Source: Deltaproteobacteria bacterium (lineage in GTDB: Bacteria > Desulfobacterota > Desulfuromonadia > Geobacterales > Geobacteraceae). From it: DNA of 64,000 nt. Below are positions 29,603-37,994 of the stretch, piece after piece. The position numbers and the translations under genes were made by a program. Location of the stretch: contig JAJZUQ010000001.1 in assembly GCA_021848385.1 (NCBI GenBank), positions 62,001 through 126,000 of the forward strand. The letters run 5' to 3'. The notes under the pieces are model-generated. The model did no database searches and had not been told where the DNA came from. It saw only the letters and a list, made by a program, of their open reading frames with translations. Position 1 is the first letter of the stretch. Every line of letters begins with the position of its first letter.

Positions 29603-30625
29603 ATGAATACACGTTTTCTCGATGCCTGCTGGGGGAAGCCGGTTGACCGGACCCCGGTCTGGCTCATGCGCCAGGCGGGGCGCTATCTCCCTGACTACAT
29701 GCGGGTCCGCTCCAAGTGCACCTTTCTGGAACTCTGCAAGACCCCTGACCTGGCAGCCGAGGTGTCTATCCAGCCGGTGGACATCCTGGGCGTGGATGCC
29801 GCCATCCTCTTTTCCGACATCCTGACCCCGGTGGAACCGATGGGGATGAAGCTCGACTTCGTCCCCGGGCCGGTTTTCGAGCATCCGATCCGGACCATGG
29901 CCGATGTGGAGGCGCTCCGTATCCCCCAGATGGAGCAGGACGTTCCCTATGTCCTGGAAACCATCAAGATCCTCCGGCGGGAACTTGCCACCAAGGTGCC
30001 GCTCATCGGCTTCGGCGGCGCCCCCTTCACCCTTGCCTGCTACATGGTGGAAGGGAAGGGTTCCAAGGACTGGGCGACCATGAAGAAGATGATGTATGCC
30101 GCCCCGGACGTCTACGCCGCCCTCATGGAGAAGGTGACCATGATGGACATGGAGTACCTGAACGCCCAGATCAAGGCGGGAGCCCAGGCGATCCAGATTT
30201 TCGATACCTGGGGAGGGGTCCTCTCCCCTGCTGACTACGAGCGCTATGTCCTTCCCTACACCACCAGACTGATCAACGGCCTGAACCGGACCCAGGTACC
30301 GGTCATCCACTTCGTAAAGGGTGCGGCCACCATGCTCGACACCGTCCAGAAGGCGGGTGGCGATGTTATGGGGCTCGACTGGCACGTCGACCTCGGCAAG
30401 GCGAGGGACATTCTCGGGCCGAAGATGGGGGTGCAGGGGAACCTGGACCCGACCGTCCTCTATGCGCCGAATGATGTCATCGAACGGGAGGTGAAGCGGG
30501 TTCTGGATGAGAATGCCGGTCGCCCCGGCCACATCTTCAACCTGGGGCACGGCATCCTTCCCACGGTCCCGCCGGAGAATGCGAAATTCATGGTCGACTG
30601 CGTGCACCGACTGTCACAGAGGTAG
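29603..30625 (+). CDS. hemE: Uroporphyrinogen decarboxylase
   Basis: HemE converts uroporphyrinogen III to coproporphyrinogen III. The 340-residue protein carries the N-terminal signature PVWLMRQAGRYLPDYM, the FGGAPFTLACYMVEG motif, and the C-terminal GHGILPTVPPENA. AAGGAGG lies seven bases before the ATG. It lies between ahbD and a strong terminator, in a haem-synthesis neighbourhood. Confidence 0.97.
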   Translation: MNTRFLDACWGKPVDRTPVWLMRQAGRYLPDYMRVRSKCTFLELCKTPDLAAEVSIQPVDILGVDAAILFSDILTPVEPMGMKLDFVPGPVFEHPIRTMADVEALRIPQMEQDVPYVLETIKILRRELATKVPLIGFGGAPFTLACYMVEGKGSKDWATMKKMMYAAPDVYAALMEKVTMMDMEYLNAQIKAGAQAIQIFDTWGGVLSPADYERYVLPYTTRLINGLNRTQVPVIHFVKGAATMLDTVQKAGGDVMGLDWHVDLGKARDILGPKMGVQGNLDPTVLYAPNDVIEREVKRVLDENAGRPGHIFNLGHGILPTVPPENAKFMVDCVHRLSQR

Positions 30626-30680
30626 TCTGCCGAATAAAAGGAGGGTCTGAGCACCTCCCTCCCTACTGCTGACAAAGAGA

Positions 30681-30714
30681 AAGGCCCGCCAGTTTCCGGC
30701 GGGCCTTATTTTAC
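30681..30714 (+). terminator. Intrinsic terminator after hemE
   Basis: AAGGCCCGCC and GGCGGGCCTT form a perfect 10-bp stem with a 7-base loop, followed by a T-rich tail (ATTTTACTT). Confidence 0.85.
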
Positions 30715-31163
30715 TTCTTCGCTTCCCTTGTTTCAGGGTCATTACCGGCATTCAGTTACTGCCGGATCGATGCTTCTCTTATTTTCTTGTCACAGCCCGG
30801 TGGAGTATCTTCGATTTGCATCGCCCTCCTTTTCTGGCGGTCTGTTACAGGTAGCTACCTGTGTAAACTATAACAACGGAAATATGCATTACCAGTACTG
30901 TATAAAATTTTTTATCATGGTAGAATTAGACTGTTTGGTCTGAAAGCCGCGATCTGTTCGCGGCTTTTTTTTGCTTGGTCAGGTAACCGGTGACCGTGGA
31001 TGTGTCTAAGAAAGAGGATGGTACACCGACGCAGTTTAATTCGCCTGCTCTGTTCTGTACCTCATTAATAACTTGACTTCCCGGTGCCTCGGAAGCTATA
31101 GAATGCAGCATCCGGTAGATTTTCCCGCTTTTCCTGCGGTTTATTAATCCCCCAAGGAGGAAC
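30715..31163. other. Intergenic region with a palindrome and an orphan terminator
   Basis: No convincing gene lies in these 449 bases. ACAGGTAGCTACCTGT (30847-30862) is a perfect 16-bp palindrome, suitable as a dimeric regulator site. TATAAA (30900-30905) resembles a -10 box. A strong hairpin with U-tract at 30943-30972 lies about 60 bases beyond it with no gene upstream, so a short non-coding transcript is possible. A 71-codon frame (30728-30943) lacks a ribosome site and recognisable content. Confidence 0.45.
30943..30972 (+). terminator. Strong intrinsic terminator with no gene upstream
   Basis: AAAGCCGCGA, loop TCTGT, and TCGCGGCTTT are followed by five more T. The stem is perfect (10 bp). 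The nearest upstream gene, hemE, already has its own terminator 230 bases earlier. Confidence 0.8.
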
Positions 31164-32075
31164 ATGACGATGCGACTGCTTACCCGCTCCGATTTTGACG
31201 GTATCTGCTGTGCTGTGCTCCTGAAAGAGCTTGGTCTTATGGACGAGATGGTCTACGCCCACCCGAAGGACCTGCAGGACGGGAAGATTCCGGTGACGCA
31301 GGACGATATCCTTGCCAACGTTCCCTATGTGCCGGGGTGCGGTCTCTGGTTCGACCACCACTCCAGCGAACGGGAGCGGCTGAGCCTTCAGGGGAAATAC
31401 GAGGGGCGGAGCACCAACGCTCCGAGCGCCGCCCGGGTCATTTACGATTACTACGGTCCAGAGAAGCTCGCGCGTTTCGAGGAGATGCTCCGCTATGTGG
31501 ACAAGGTGGACTCGGCCCAACTGACCGAGGACGAAATCCTCAACCCCGCGGGATGGATTCTCCTCGGCTTCATCTGTGACCCCAGAACCGGCCTCGGCTA
31601 CCACAAAAACTACCGGATCAGCAACCTGGCATTCATGAACGACCTGGTAGAGCATATTCGCACCAGGAGTATCGACGAAATCCTTGCCCTTCCCGATACC
31701 CAGGAGCGGATTGCACTCTACCGGGAGAATGACCTGAAGGGACGGGCCTTTCTCAAGGAGCGTTCCCGCGCGGACGGGCCAGTGGTCATCACCGATGCCC
31801 GGGGTGCTGCAGAAATACCCCCATCCAACCGGTTCCTCATCTACTCCCTCTTCCCGGAGACCAACATTTCCATCCGCCTCATCGACGGCAGGGGGAAAGA
31901 GTTCGTCGCAATCTCCGTCGGCTACAGCATTCTCAACCGGACCGCCACGGTGGACGTCGGGTCGCTCATGCTCCGCTATGGCGGCGGCGGTCACGAGGTG
32001 GTCGGAACCTGCCAGGTGCCGTGCGACCGGGCGGACAACGTGCTCAATGAACTGGTAGCCGCCTGCAGGGGATAG
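31164..32075 (+). CDS. DHH-family phosphoesterase (exopolyphosphatase or nanoRNase-like)
   Basis: The 303-residue protein shows the DHH metal-site motifs: TRSDFDGICCAVLL at the start, a later Asp-rich segment (WFDHHSSE, the DHH motif), and the C-terminal DHHA1 glycine motif RYGGGGHEVVG. Relatives hydrolyse nanoRNA, pAp, cyclic dinucleotides or polyphosphate, and the sequence alone does not decide which. AAGGAGG lies directly upstream of two in-frame ATGs (31164 and 31170). It is followed by its own terminator, so it is probably a single-gene transcript. Confidence 0.85.
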   Translation: MTMRLLTRSDFDGICCAVLLKELGLMDEMVYAHPKDLQDGKIPVTQDDILANVPYVPGCGLWFDHHSSERERLSLQGKYEGRSTNAPSAARVIYDYYGPEKLARFEEMLRYVDKVDSAQLTEDEILNPAGWILLGFICDPRTGLGYHKNYRISNLAFMNDLVEHIRTRSIDEILALPDTQERIALYRENDLKGRAFLKERSRADGPVVITDARGAAEIPPSNRFLIYSLFPETNISIRLIDGRGKEFVAISVGYSILNRTATVDVGSLMLRYGGGGHEVVGTCQVPCDRADNVLNELVAACRG

Positions 32076-32106
32076 CGGGCGAATAACTGCAGATGCGTCA
32101 AGGATT

Positions 32107-32135
32107 GGCAGGGGAAACCCTGCCTTTTCTTTTTT
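32107..32135 (+). terminator. Intrinsic terminator after the DHH phosphoesterase
   Basis: GGCAGGG, loop GAAA and CCCTGCC are followed by TTTTCTTTTTT. The stable GNRA-type tetraloop and T-run make this a clear terminator. Confidence 0.88.
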
Positions 32136-32308
32136 CATCGATCGCCAGGCATAAAATTCCGGTTGCGCGGGACGTGAAGAGAGGGCATAGTAAACCTGCT
32201 TCGGGCTTTCCGCATACCGTCTAGGTGAAAGCAAAGAAAAAGTTTCCCGTCTGCACGGTGATTAAGTTCGAGATGTCGATTTCAGGATAGATGTCAGATG
32301 AGGTGCCC

Positions 32309-33262
32309 ATGTCCGCGAAAACCGCCGTTCTTCTCCTCCAGATGGGGGGACCCGATTCCCTTGATGCCGTCCAGCCGTTTCTCACCAATCTCTTCTGTGA
32401 CCGGGATATCATCAGAATCGGCCCGGCCTTCCTCCAGCCGCTCATCGCCCGGATCATCGCCCGGCGGCGCGCTCCGAAAGTAGAGCGGTACTACGAGCAG
32501 ATCGGTGGCAAGTCCCCCATCCGGGAGCTTACCGAGGCACAGGCGCGGGCGCTGGAAGAGCTGTTGGGGGAAGAGTACCGCTGTTTCGTGGCGATGCGTT
32601 ACTGGCGTCCCTCTACTATCGAGGCGCTGGCGGCCATCAAGAAAGAGGGAATCGAGCGCATCATCGCCCTCTCCCTCTATCCCCATTATTCACGGGCCAC
32701 CACCGGGTCGAGCTTTAACGAGCTGAAGCGGGTGCTGGGGGAAGCGGGTGTGCAGTTCCAGGTTTCCACCATCGACCGGTTCTACGACCATCCCCGCTAC
32801 ATCGACGCCCTTGAGGAAAAGGTACGGGAGGGACTCGGCCAGTTCCACCCCCTTGCCGACGTGGAGATTCTTTTTTCCGCCCATTCCCTCCCCCAGTCGT
32901 TCATCGACGATGGAGATCCCTATCTCGCCCATATCGAGGAGACGGTACGGCTTGTCATGGACCGGTTCGAGAACATCACCCATCACCTGGCCTTTCAGTC
33001 GCGGGCAGGGCCGGTCAAGTGGCTGGAGCCTTCCACCGAGGCGATGCTGGAGCATCTGGCGGCCCACGGCAGCAAGAACCTCCTGGTCGTCCCCCTCTCC
33101 TTCGTATCGGACCACATCGAGACCCTGTATGAAATCGATATCCAGTATGCCATGGAGGCGTTCAAGCTCGGCTACGCCAAGTTCTGGCGCAGTCCTTCCC
33201 TCAATACCTCGCCGGCGTTCATTGACTGCCTGGCGGACCTGGTGCGAGGGTGCGAAACGTGA
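32309..33262 (+). CDS. hemH: Ferrochelatase
   Basis: HemH inserts Fe2+ into a porphyrin. The 317-residue protein begins [22 protein letters not shown], has the conserved [14 protein letters not shown] segment and the active-site His in [18 protein letters not shown], and the late conserved [20 protein letters not shown] prefer the ATG at 32309, which has GAGGTG three bases upstream and matches homologue starts; an in-frame ATG exists at 32291. The substrate could be protoporphyrin IX or coproporphyrin III. Coexistence with AhbD is notable. Confidence 0.95.
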   Translation: MSAKTAVLLLQMGGPDSLDAVQPFLTNLFCDRDIIRIGPAFLQPLIARIIARRRAPKVERYYEQIGGKSPIRELTEAQARALEELLGEEYRCFVAMRYWRPSTIEALAAIKKEGIERIIALSLYPHYSRATTGSSFNELKRVLGEAGVQFQVSTIDRFYDHPRYIDALEEKVREGLGQFHPLADVEILFSAHSLPQSFIDDGDPYLAHIEETVRLVMDRFENITHHLAFQSRAGPVKWLEPSTEAMLEHLAAHGSKNLLVVPLSFVSDHIETLYEIDIQYAMEAFKLGYAKFWRSPSLNTSPAFIDCLADLVRGCET

Positions 33263-33456
33263 CGGGGGAAGGAGAGCAGCGGCTTTGTAGCATCTGTCGG
33301 CTCCAATTCGATCCGGCCGAAGCCTCGTCGCTGTTTGCAGAGGCGGGTGAATGGCTGGCGGAGGAGGTCTGGAAGGATGCCGGTCAGCTCTGCCCCCGGT
33401 GTCTGGAGAATAGGGCGAAGCTGGCGATGATGTATCTGCACGAACACAACACTTGA
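33259..33456 (+). CDS. Small two-CxxC (zinc-ribbon-like) protein coupled to hemH
   Basis: The 65-residue product has CSICRLQF near the start and CPRCLENR near residue 50, enough for one zinc site or an iron-sulfur contact. The rest is helical and acidic. Its GTG start overlaps the hemH stop (GTGA), so translation is coupled and a haem- or iron-related accessory role is plausible (inference). No named family is recognised. A 122-bp palindromic repeat follows immediately. Confidence 0.7.
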   Translation: MTGEGEQRLCSICRLQFDPAEASSLFAEAGEWLAEEVWKDAGQLCPRCLENRAKLAMMYLHEHNT

Positions 33457-33459
33457 GAA

Positions 33460-33581
33460 GTTCACGCTGAAAAACGCCCATCTGCGGCGTTCCGCTTCGG
33501 CCTGCGTCGCTGAGGCGTACCGATGTACGCCTCACTCCTCGGCCTCGCGCGCCTTGCATCTGGACATTTTTGAGCGTGAAC
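33460..33581. repeat. 122-bp palindromic element, copy 2
   Basis: Terminal arms GTTCACGCT and AGCGTGAAC are perfectly complementary. The centre is GAGGCGTAC-CGAT-GTACGCCTC, also perfect. CGCCCATCT and ATCTGGAC blocks are shared with copy 1 at 29443. Its arms differ in sequence from those of the other copies but remain complementary to each other. Confidence 0.85.
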
Positions 33582-33632
33582 AAAAATGTGGTTGTTGTCC
33601 AAAACCAAGAACCACATCAAGTCGGAGAACAT

Positions 33633-34451
33633 ATGGAAACAACGATTATAGATGGTATTGCCCTTTCTCTGGCGCGGCCGGTGGAGTTGCCGCTCAAGTG
33701 GGTCGGCCAGGAGGAGTTGCTGAAACAGCTCCTTGCTGCCTGGATGGTGATCGACGAGCGGGACATCCCCTTCAACCCCCGTCTCATCGGCAAGCCGGGA
33801 GTTGGGAAGACCACCCTCGCCTATGCCGCGGCCAAGCGGTTGGGGCGGCCGGTCTACCTCTTCCAGGCGACCATGGATACCCGCCCGGAAGATCTCATTA
33901 TCACGCCGGTCATCGGGCCGGACGGCAAGATCCAGTACGCCGCCTCGTCCCTCGTTTCCGCCATGCTCAAGGGGGGAGTGCTGATCCTCGACGAGGGGAA
34001 CCGGATGAGCGAGAAGGCGTGGGCCTCGCTGGCGCCGCTTCTCGACGATCGCCGCTACGTGGAGTCGATCATCACCGGCCTGCGGGTGCCGGCCCACGCC
34101 GATTTCCGCATCGTGGTCACCATGAACGAGGACTCCTCCACCTTCGAGGTGCCGGAATACATCCACTCCCGTCTTCAGCCCCAGATCTACATCGACTTCC
34201 CCGAGGCGGACGAGGAGTTGCAGATTCTCAAGGAGAACCTCCCCTTTGCCGGGAGCCGGGTCCTCCGCTACGTGGTTGATTTCCTCCAGCGGGCCCATGC
34301 CGCCGACGAGCTCTATTCGGTGCGGGACGGCATCAACATCGCCCGTTACGCCCTGAAGATGATGGAGGGGGTCGGCCAGGTGCCCGAGGAACTGCTGCCG
34401 CTGGCGGTGGAGAGGATCCTTGGCGAAGAGGCGCTACGGTATCTTAAATAG
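33633..34451 (+). CDS. MoxR-type AAA+ ATPase
   Basis: The 272-residue ATPase has Walker A IGKPGVGKTTLAYA near residue 52, Walker B GGVLILDEGNRM, the MoxR-characteristic sensor-1 region FRIVVTMNEDSS, and an arginine-finger stretch HSRLQPQIYIDFPEADEE. The start is the ATG at 33633, which has GGAGA four bases upstream; the frame runs back into the palindromic repeat. MoxR ATPases remodel or activate partner proteins, usually ones with VWA domains encoded next door. Here the next gene is a TraB-like protein and no VWA protein is in sight. Confidence 0.9.
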   Translation: METTIIDGIALSLARPVELPLKWVGQEELLKQLLAAWMVIDERDIPFNPRLIGKPGVGKTTLAYAAAKRLGRPVYLFQATMDTRPEDLIITPVIGPDGKIQYAASSLVSAMLKGGVLILDEGNRMSEKAWASLAPLLDDRRYVESIITGLRVPAHADFRIVVTMNEDSSTFEVPEYIHSRLQPQIYIDFPEADEELQILKENLPFAGSRVLRYVVDFLQRAHAADELYSVRDGINIARYALKMMEGVGQVPEELLPLAVERILGEEALRYLK

Positions 34452-34453
34452 CT

Positions 34454-34530
34454 CGGAAGATGGAAGCGCGGAAGATCGGAAGTAGTATCTGAAAAATTCC
34501 TTCCGCTCTTCCTTTCTTTCGCCCTTCCGC
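34454..34530. repeat. GGAAGAT-type dyad element between moxR-like gene and its partner
   Basis: The left arm is CGGAAGATGGAAGCGCGG and AAGATCGGAAG (34454-34482). The right arm, CTTCCGCTCTTCC and TTCGCCCTTCCGC (34500-34530), is an imperfect inverted copy. It lies just before the next ATG and leaves that gene without a visible Shine-Dalgarno sequence. Confidence 0.65.
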
Positions 34531-34542
34531 ACTGGGTTTCCT

Positions 34543-36534
34543 ATGCCCCATCGGCTGTATCTCGAACAATTCGGCAACGTCCATGCCCTTCCCGTCCTCC
34601 ATTACAAGATGGAGTTCGCCCACCTGGTGCGGCAGGCGGTGGAACTGGTGCAACCCGACTGCATAGCCATCGAGTTGCCACCTACCCTGGAAGCTCCCTT
34701 TCTGCGCGGGGTCCGGCGCCTGCCGGAAATCTCGGTCCTCACCTATGACGCGAACACCGCCACCCTTCTCAGGGGGAAGGTGGCCGAGGGGGGCTCCCAG
34801 AAAGTCTATCTCCTCATCGAGCCGGCCGACCCCCTGGTGGAAGCGGCACGGCAGGCGCTTGAACGTAATATCCCCCTTCATTTAATTGACATCGATCTGG
34901 ACGACTACCCCCTCCACGAAGAGCAGGTGCCTGATTCGTATGCCGTGCAGCGGATCGGCCTTGGCTCCTATTACCGGGAATTCGCGACAGCCTTTGCCCC
35001 TGTGGCGCCGGACCGGGAGGACCTGCGGCGGGAAAAGGGGATGGCCTGGCACCTGCAGCAGCTTTCCGCGAAGCACCAGCGAGTGCTCCTGGTCTGCGGC
35101 ATGTACCACCTCGGGAGGATCAAAGAGTTCTTCTCTGACCCCCAGGGGGAGCCCTTGGCAAGGGTTAAGCGGGAGAACGTCCGCCTCTTTAATCTCCACC
35201 CCGCATCCTGCCGGGAGATACTCGGCGAATTCCCGTTTGTCAACGCGGTATACGAACAGCGCCGGGGAGAGTTTCCCCCCGAACCGGCGGGGGAGGGTCC
35301 TTCCCTGCGCAAGCGGTTCCACGCCCTGGAACTGATCGCGGGTGGGAAGCGGGATATCCCGGAAGCGGAAGCGCTTACCCTCTCCATCGCCCGGAGCGTG
35401 AGGCTCGTGGGATGCCTTGGGGAAATGCCCGACCGGCAGCGGATCATCCTCCGCCTCTTCCTGGAGTCGGCCCGACACTACAAGCAGGAGACCGGCGAGC
35501 CGGTACGCGTATGGCAGAAGCGGGCCTTCTTCCGTTTCGCCCGCAATTGCGCCCTTCTTGATGGCCTGCTCCTCCCTGACCTCTACCATCTCCTCTCCGC
35601 GGCCCGCGGTTGCGTGGACGACAACTTCGCCCACGCCTTCTGTCGTCTCGCCACGTTCTATCCCTGGCAGAAAGAGGTAAGCGACCTCCCCACCATCAGT
35701 CTGGACCTTGCCGATCTCTGGCGGCAGAGCCGTCGCATCCGGTTCCGGCCCAAGGAGCGGCGGCACGGCAAGGGGCTTTCCCGGCTCGCCTTCCTCAACC
35801 GGAAACGGGAGAAGCATCCCGGCGAGTGGCTGAAAGGGTTCGACGATCCCTCCATCTGTTCCTATCCCCCCGAGGATCTAGTCATCGAGGATTATGGCCG
35901 CTTCCTGAAAAAGAAGGGTGCGAAACAGCTTTCGGAAGAGCAGTGCCGGGTGGAGCCGTTTACCGTTTCCATGCTGGATGGCATCGACATGCGGGAGACC
36001 CTGCGCAACATCCACGAGGGGCGCATCTACGTGCGGCAGCAGGAACGGGTGAAGGGGGGAGTGGGGAGCGTGGTGGTGATCTTCGACGAGGACCGGCGCG
36101 GCGAACGGTACCCCTACCTGATGACCTGGCTGGGGGAGCATGCCCAGGAATCGGACATGGCCTTTTACGCCACCCCTCCCGAGGACAACATCGTCGGTCC
36201 CGGCATCTCCCGCTGCGAGTACGGCGGTTTCGTCCTCGCCTACCCGCCGCGGCGAATGCTCGATGTCTGGCATACAGGCGACTACTCCTTCGCCCGAAGC
36301 AAGTCCGAGGTCCTGCTGCTGGCTGCCCTGGACTATTCCCTGGAAAAGCACGTGGTCTACGTGGCGGCCCGGCCGCCGCGGAGCTATTTCAAACAGCTGG
36401 CGGCCCGGTTCGGCAGGAAGATCGTCTATATCCCCCTGGGGTCGCTGTCGCCGGTGCGGCTCAAGCATCTGCGGGTGTTTCATGTGCTGGCAGGCCACGA
36501 CAAGCGGGGGATAGCAAGAGATTATGTTTGGTAA
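34543..36534 (+). CDS. Large protein with N-terminal TraB/TIKI-like domain, MoxR partner, function unknown
   Basis: This is a 663-residue soluble protein. The first 220 residues resemble the TraB/PrgY/TIKI fold: a Glu-containing strand QPDCIAIELPP near residue 45, and a His-containing strand RVLLVCGMYHLGRI near residue 185, the two signature positions of that superfamily. Residues 270-400 are mainly helical (for example IILRLFLESARHYKQE). The C-terminal 200 residues look like a separate alpha/beta domain (GVGSVVVIFDEDRRGERYPYL, EKHVVYVAARPPRSYF, FGRKIVYIPLGSLSP). No MIDAS motif or signal peptide is seen. The gene follows the MoxR ATPase after 91 bases and ends at a bidirectional terminator, so the pair is a self-contained unit. 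The TraB assignment is from motif resemblance only. Confidence 0.7.
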   Translation: MPHRLYLEQFGNVHALPVLHYKMEFAHLVRQAVELVQPDCIAIELPPTLEAPFLRGVRRLPEISVLTYDANTATLLRGKVAEGGSQKVYLLIEPADPLVEAARQALERNIPLHLIDIDLDDYPLHEEQVPDSYAVQRIGLGSYYREFATAFAPVAPDREDLRREKGMAWHLQQLSAKHQRVLLVCGMYHLGRIKEFFSDPQGEPLARVKRENVRLFNLHPASCREILGEFPFVNAVYEQRRGEFPPEPAGEGPSLRKRFHALELIAGGKRDIPEAEALTLSIARSVRLVGCLGEMPDRQRIILRLFLESARHYKQETGEPVRVWQKRAFFRFARNCALLDGLLLPDLYHLLSAARGCVDDNFAHAFCRLATFYPWQKEVSDLPTISLDLADLWRQSRRIRFRPKERRHGKGLSRLAFLNRKREKHPGEWLKGFDDPSICSYPPEDLVIEDYGRFLKKKGAKQLSEEQCRVEPFTVSMLDGIDMRETLRNIHEGRIYVRQQERVKGGVGSVVVIFDEDRRGERYPYLMTWLGEHAQESDMAFYATPPEDNIVGPGISRCEYGGFVLAYPPRRMLDVWHTGDYSFARSKSEVLLLAALDYSLEKHVVYVAARPPRSYFKQLAARFGRKIVYIPLGSLSPVRLKHLRVFHVLAGHDKRGIARDYVW

Positions 36535-36541
36535 GGGGCGC

Positions 36542-36575
36542 AAAAAGGCCGGGCTCACAAAAGCCCGGCCTTTTT
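36542..36575. terminator. Bidirectional intrinsic terminator
   Basis: AAAAAGGCCGGGCT and AGCCCGGCCTTTTT form a perfect 14-bp stem around a 6-base loop. It serves both the TraB-like gene (plus) and the lipase fragment (minus). Confidence 0.92.
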
Positions 36576-36637
36576 GTTACACTGGTCACCGTCAAGTTCA
36601 AATAAACGTACCATGATTCTTCACCATCTCCCCTTTC

Positions 36638-37402
36638 CTACTGACTGAACGTCTCCAGCCACTGCCAACCGTCGAAGAGAATCGGAAAGGCCGCGGACAG
36701 ATGGGTAGTCATGACCGGATCGCTTGACACGGGGATGGTGAGAGTTTCCCGTACAAGCGTGACATACCTCTTTGCTCCGGCAGTGCTGAAACTGTTGAAT
36801 GCGACCTGGGAATTGGCAAAGGGAACAAGCTCATCATTGCCGTGATGCACCATGCGTATTGGCACGGAGGGGGTCCAGCCCCGATAGGAATCGTTATCCC
36901 GCAGAAAGTTGACGACCGGGCTTGTGCTGTCGGCAAGCTGTGCCAAAAACTGGCTGGTCAGCGTGCTCTTGGGAACGATCAGCTGAGTCGGGCTAAAGGA
37001 CATCCCCATCGCTTCGCTGATCTTATCCGAGGGAGAGTTTCCGTCAAACAGCGGCGGGACCGCGCCGGCAAATGCCGGCAGCATGGTTGAGGCAGGGGCG
37101 AAAAGGGCCGTCTGGCCGCTGTACACATAATTGTAGGAGTTGAGCACAAAGGGGAGGAAGTAGGGTGCCTTGGAAGTTGTGTCTGCCAGCATCACCCCGC
37201 GCATCACGCCCGAGAGGTCATGGGGGCCGGCGAGAGGCGCCGAGGCGGTCACGGTGAACTCGGCCGAGTGGTTGATCTGAATCTCCCGCGTTGCTGCCAT
37301 GGTCACATAGCCACCTTCGGAGTACCCCATCAGGAAGAGCTGGTTGTTCCAGGTGCAGGGTGAGGTGCTGCCGGTGATGATCGTCCTGCTTGCCCGGAGC
37401 AT
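36638..37402 (-). pseudogene. 5'-truncated alpha/beta-hydrolase (lipase-like) fragment
   Basis: The visible 254 residues correspond to the C-terminal part of a secreted lipase-type hydrolase. The nucleophile elbow GYSEGGY lies near residue 27, the late Asp region is at VPIRMVHHGNDELVPF, and a possible His is in TTHLSAAF. Homologous sequence begins only at MLRASRTI. The signal peptide and roughly the first third that a secreted lipase needs are missing, and there is no ribosome site. The codons upstream of 37402 belong to an unrelated sequence that reads well on the other strand. The gene is therefore a remnant broken at a junction near 37403. Confidence 0.75.
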
Positions 37403-37479
37403 ACAGGCTTGGAATATTGCGCGGCGATCCCCGAGGCCGACGTTACCGAGTACGCCAACATTCAGGGAGGGTGCTAACC

Positions 37480-37725
37480 ATGGGCTACACAGAGCAAGCA
37501 GAGGCCGCAGTTGAAAGAATGTATGTTGCTCAACAGAAGATGGCGCTTGTCTTGGCCGGCCTGGATGCCGTATTAACAGAGGGTGCGGATGACTTCGAGG
37601 CCCTGTGCGGGATTAACTTAACGCTGAAAGAAATTGCAAGGGATGTCGTACCCCTTGATTGCCATAACGATCTTGTCCCGATTCTTGCCCGGTACCTGGA
37701 GGAAGCAGATACCAAGGCAGCATGA
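37480..37725 (+). CDS. Small acidic hypothetical protein
   Basis: The 81-residue product is acidic and helical (YTEQAEAAVERMYVAQQKM, then DDFEALCGINLTLKEIA). GGAGG lies nine bases before the ATG. An open frame immediately upstream ends EYANIQGGC at 37475-37477 and looks like the tail of a lost neighbouring gene whose body was removed at the lipase junction. No family is recognised. The setting next to a tRNA suggests a remnant of an integrated element (inference). A terminator follows. Confidence 0.5.
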   Translation: MGYTEQAEAAVERMYVAQQKMALVLAGLDAVLTEGADDFEALCGINLTLKEIARDVVPLDCHNDLVPILARYLEEADTKAA

Positions 37726-37740
37726 ATCAGTGCACACCAC

Positions 37741-37782
37741 AAAAAAAACCGGCCCACTATATCGAGGGAGCCGGTTTTTTTT
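37741..37782. terminator. Intrinsic terminator after the small hypothetical gene
   Basis: AAAAAAAACCGGC and GCCGGTTTTTTTT form a 13-bp stem with a 16-base loop. It has a T-run on the plus strand and an A-run that serves the minus strand. Confidence 0.8.
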
Positions 37783-37857
37783 ATTCGTTCAGAATAATTT
37801 CTCCATCCTGTTTCACCCTACCCCACTGCATAGAGGTTGCACCAGAGGTTGCATAAA

Positions 37858-37890
37858 CAAAAAAAGCACCCAGGCTCTCACCTAAGTGCT
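37858..37890 (-). terminator. Probable terminator of tRNA-Arg
   Basis: On the minus strand, AGCAC and GTGCT pair around a 16-base loop and are followed by a run of seven T. It lies ten bases beyond the tRNA 3' end. The neighbouring bases (37832-37853) contain AGAGGTTGCA twice. Confidence 0.6.
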
Positions 37891-37899
37891 CGTAATTAT

Positions 37900-37976
37900 T
37901 GGCGCGCCCGGAGAGATTCGAACTCCCGACACCCAGGTTCGAAGCCTGGTGCTCTATCCAGCTGAGCTACGGGCGC
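37900..37976 (-). tRNA. tRNA-Arg (anticodon TCG)
   Basis: The 77-nt cloverleaf including an encoded CCA has acceptor GCGCCCG/CGGGCGC, D stem GCTC/GAGC, anticodon stem CCAGG/CCTGG with loop CTTCGAA (anticodon TCG, reading CGN codons), and T stem GGGAG/CTCTC with TTCGAAT. Every stem pairs well. tRNA genes are frequent integration sites, and the DNA on both sides is accessory in character. Confidence 0.97.
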
Positions 37977-37994
37977 GTGTTATTCGTGCTGTGG

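Noticed and set aside
30728-30943. 71-codon frame after hemE
   Set aside because: No ribosome site or domain. It overlaps regulatory-looking sequence.
37832-37853. AGAGGTTGCA direct repeat as an attachment-site core
   Set aside because: It is short, and I found no matching copy at another border of the accessory region.
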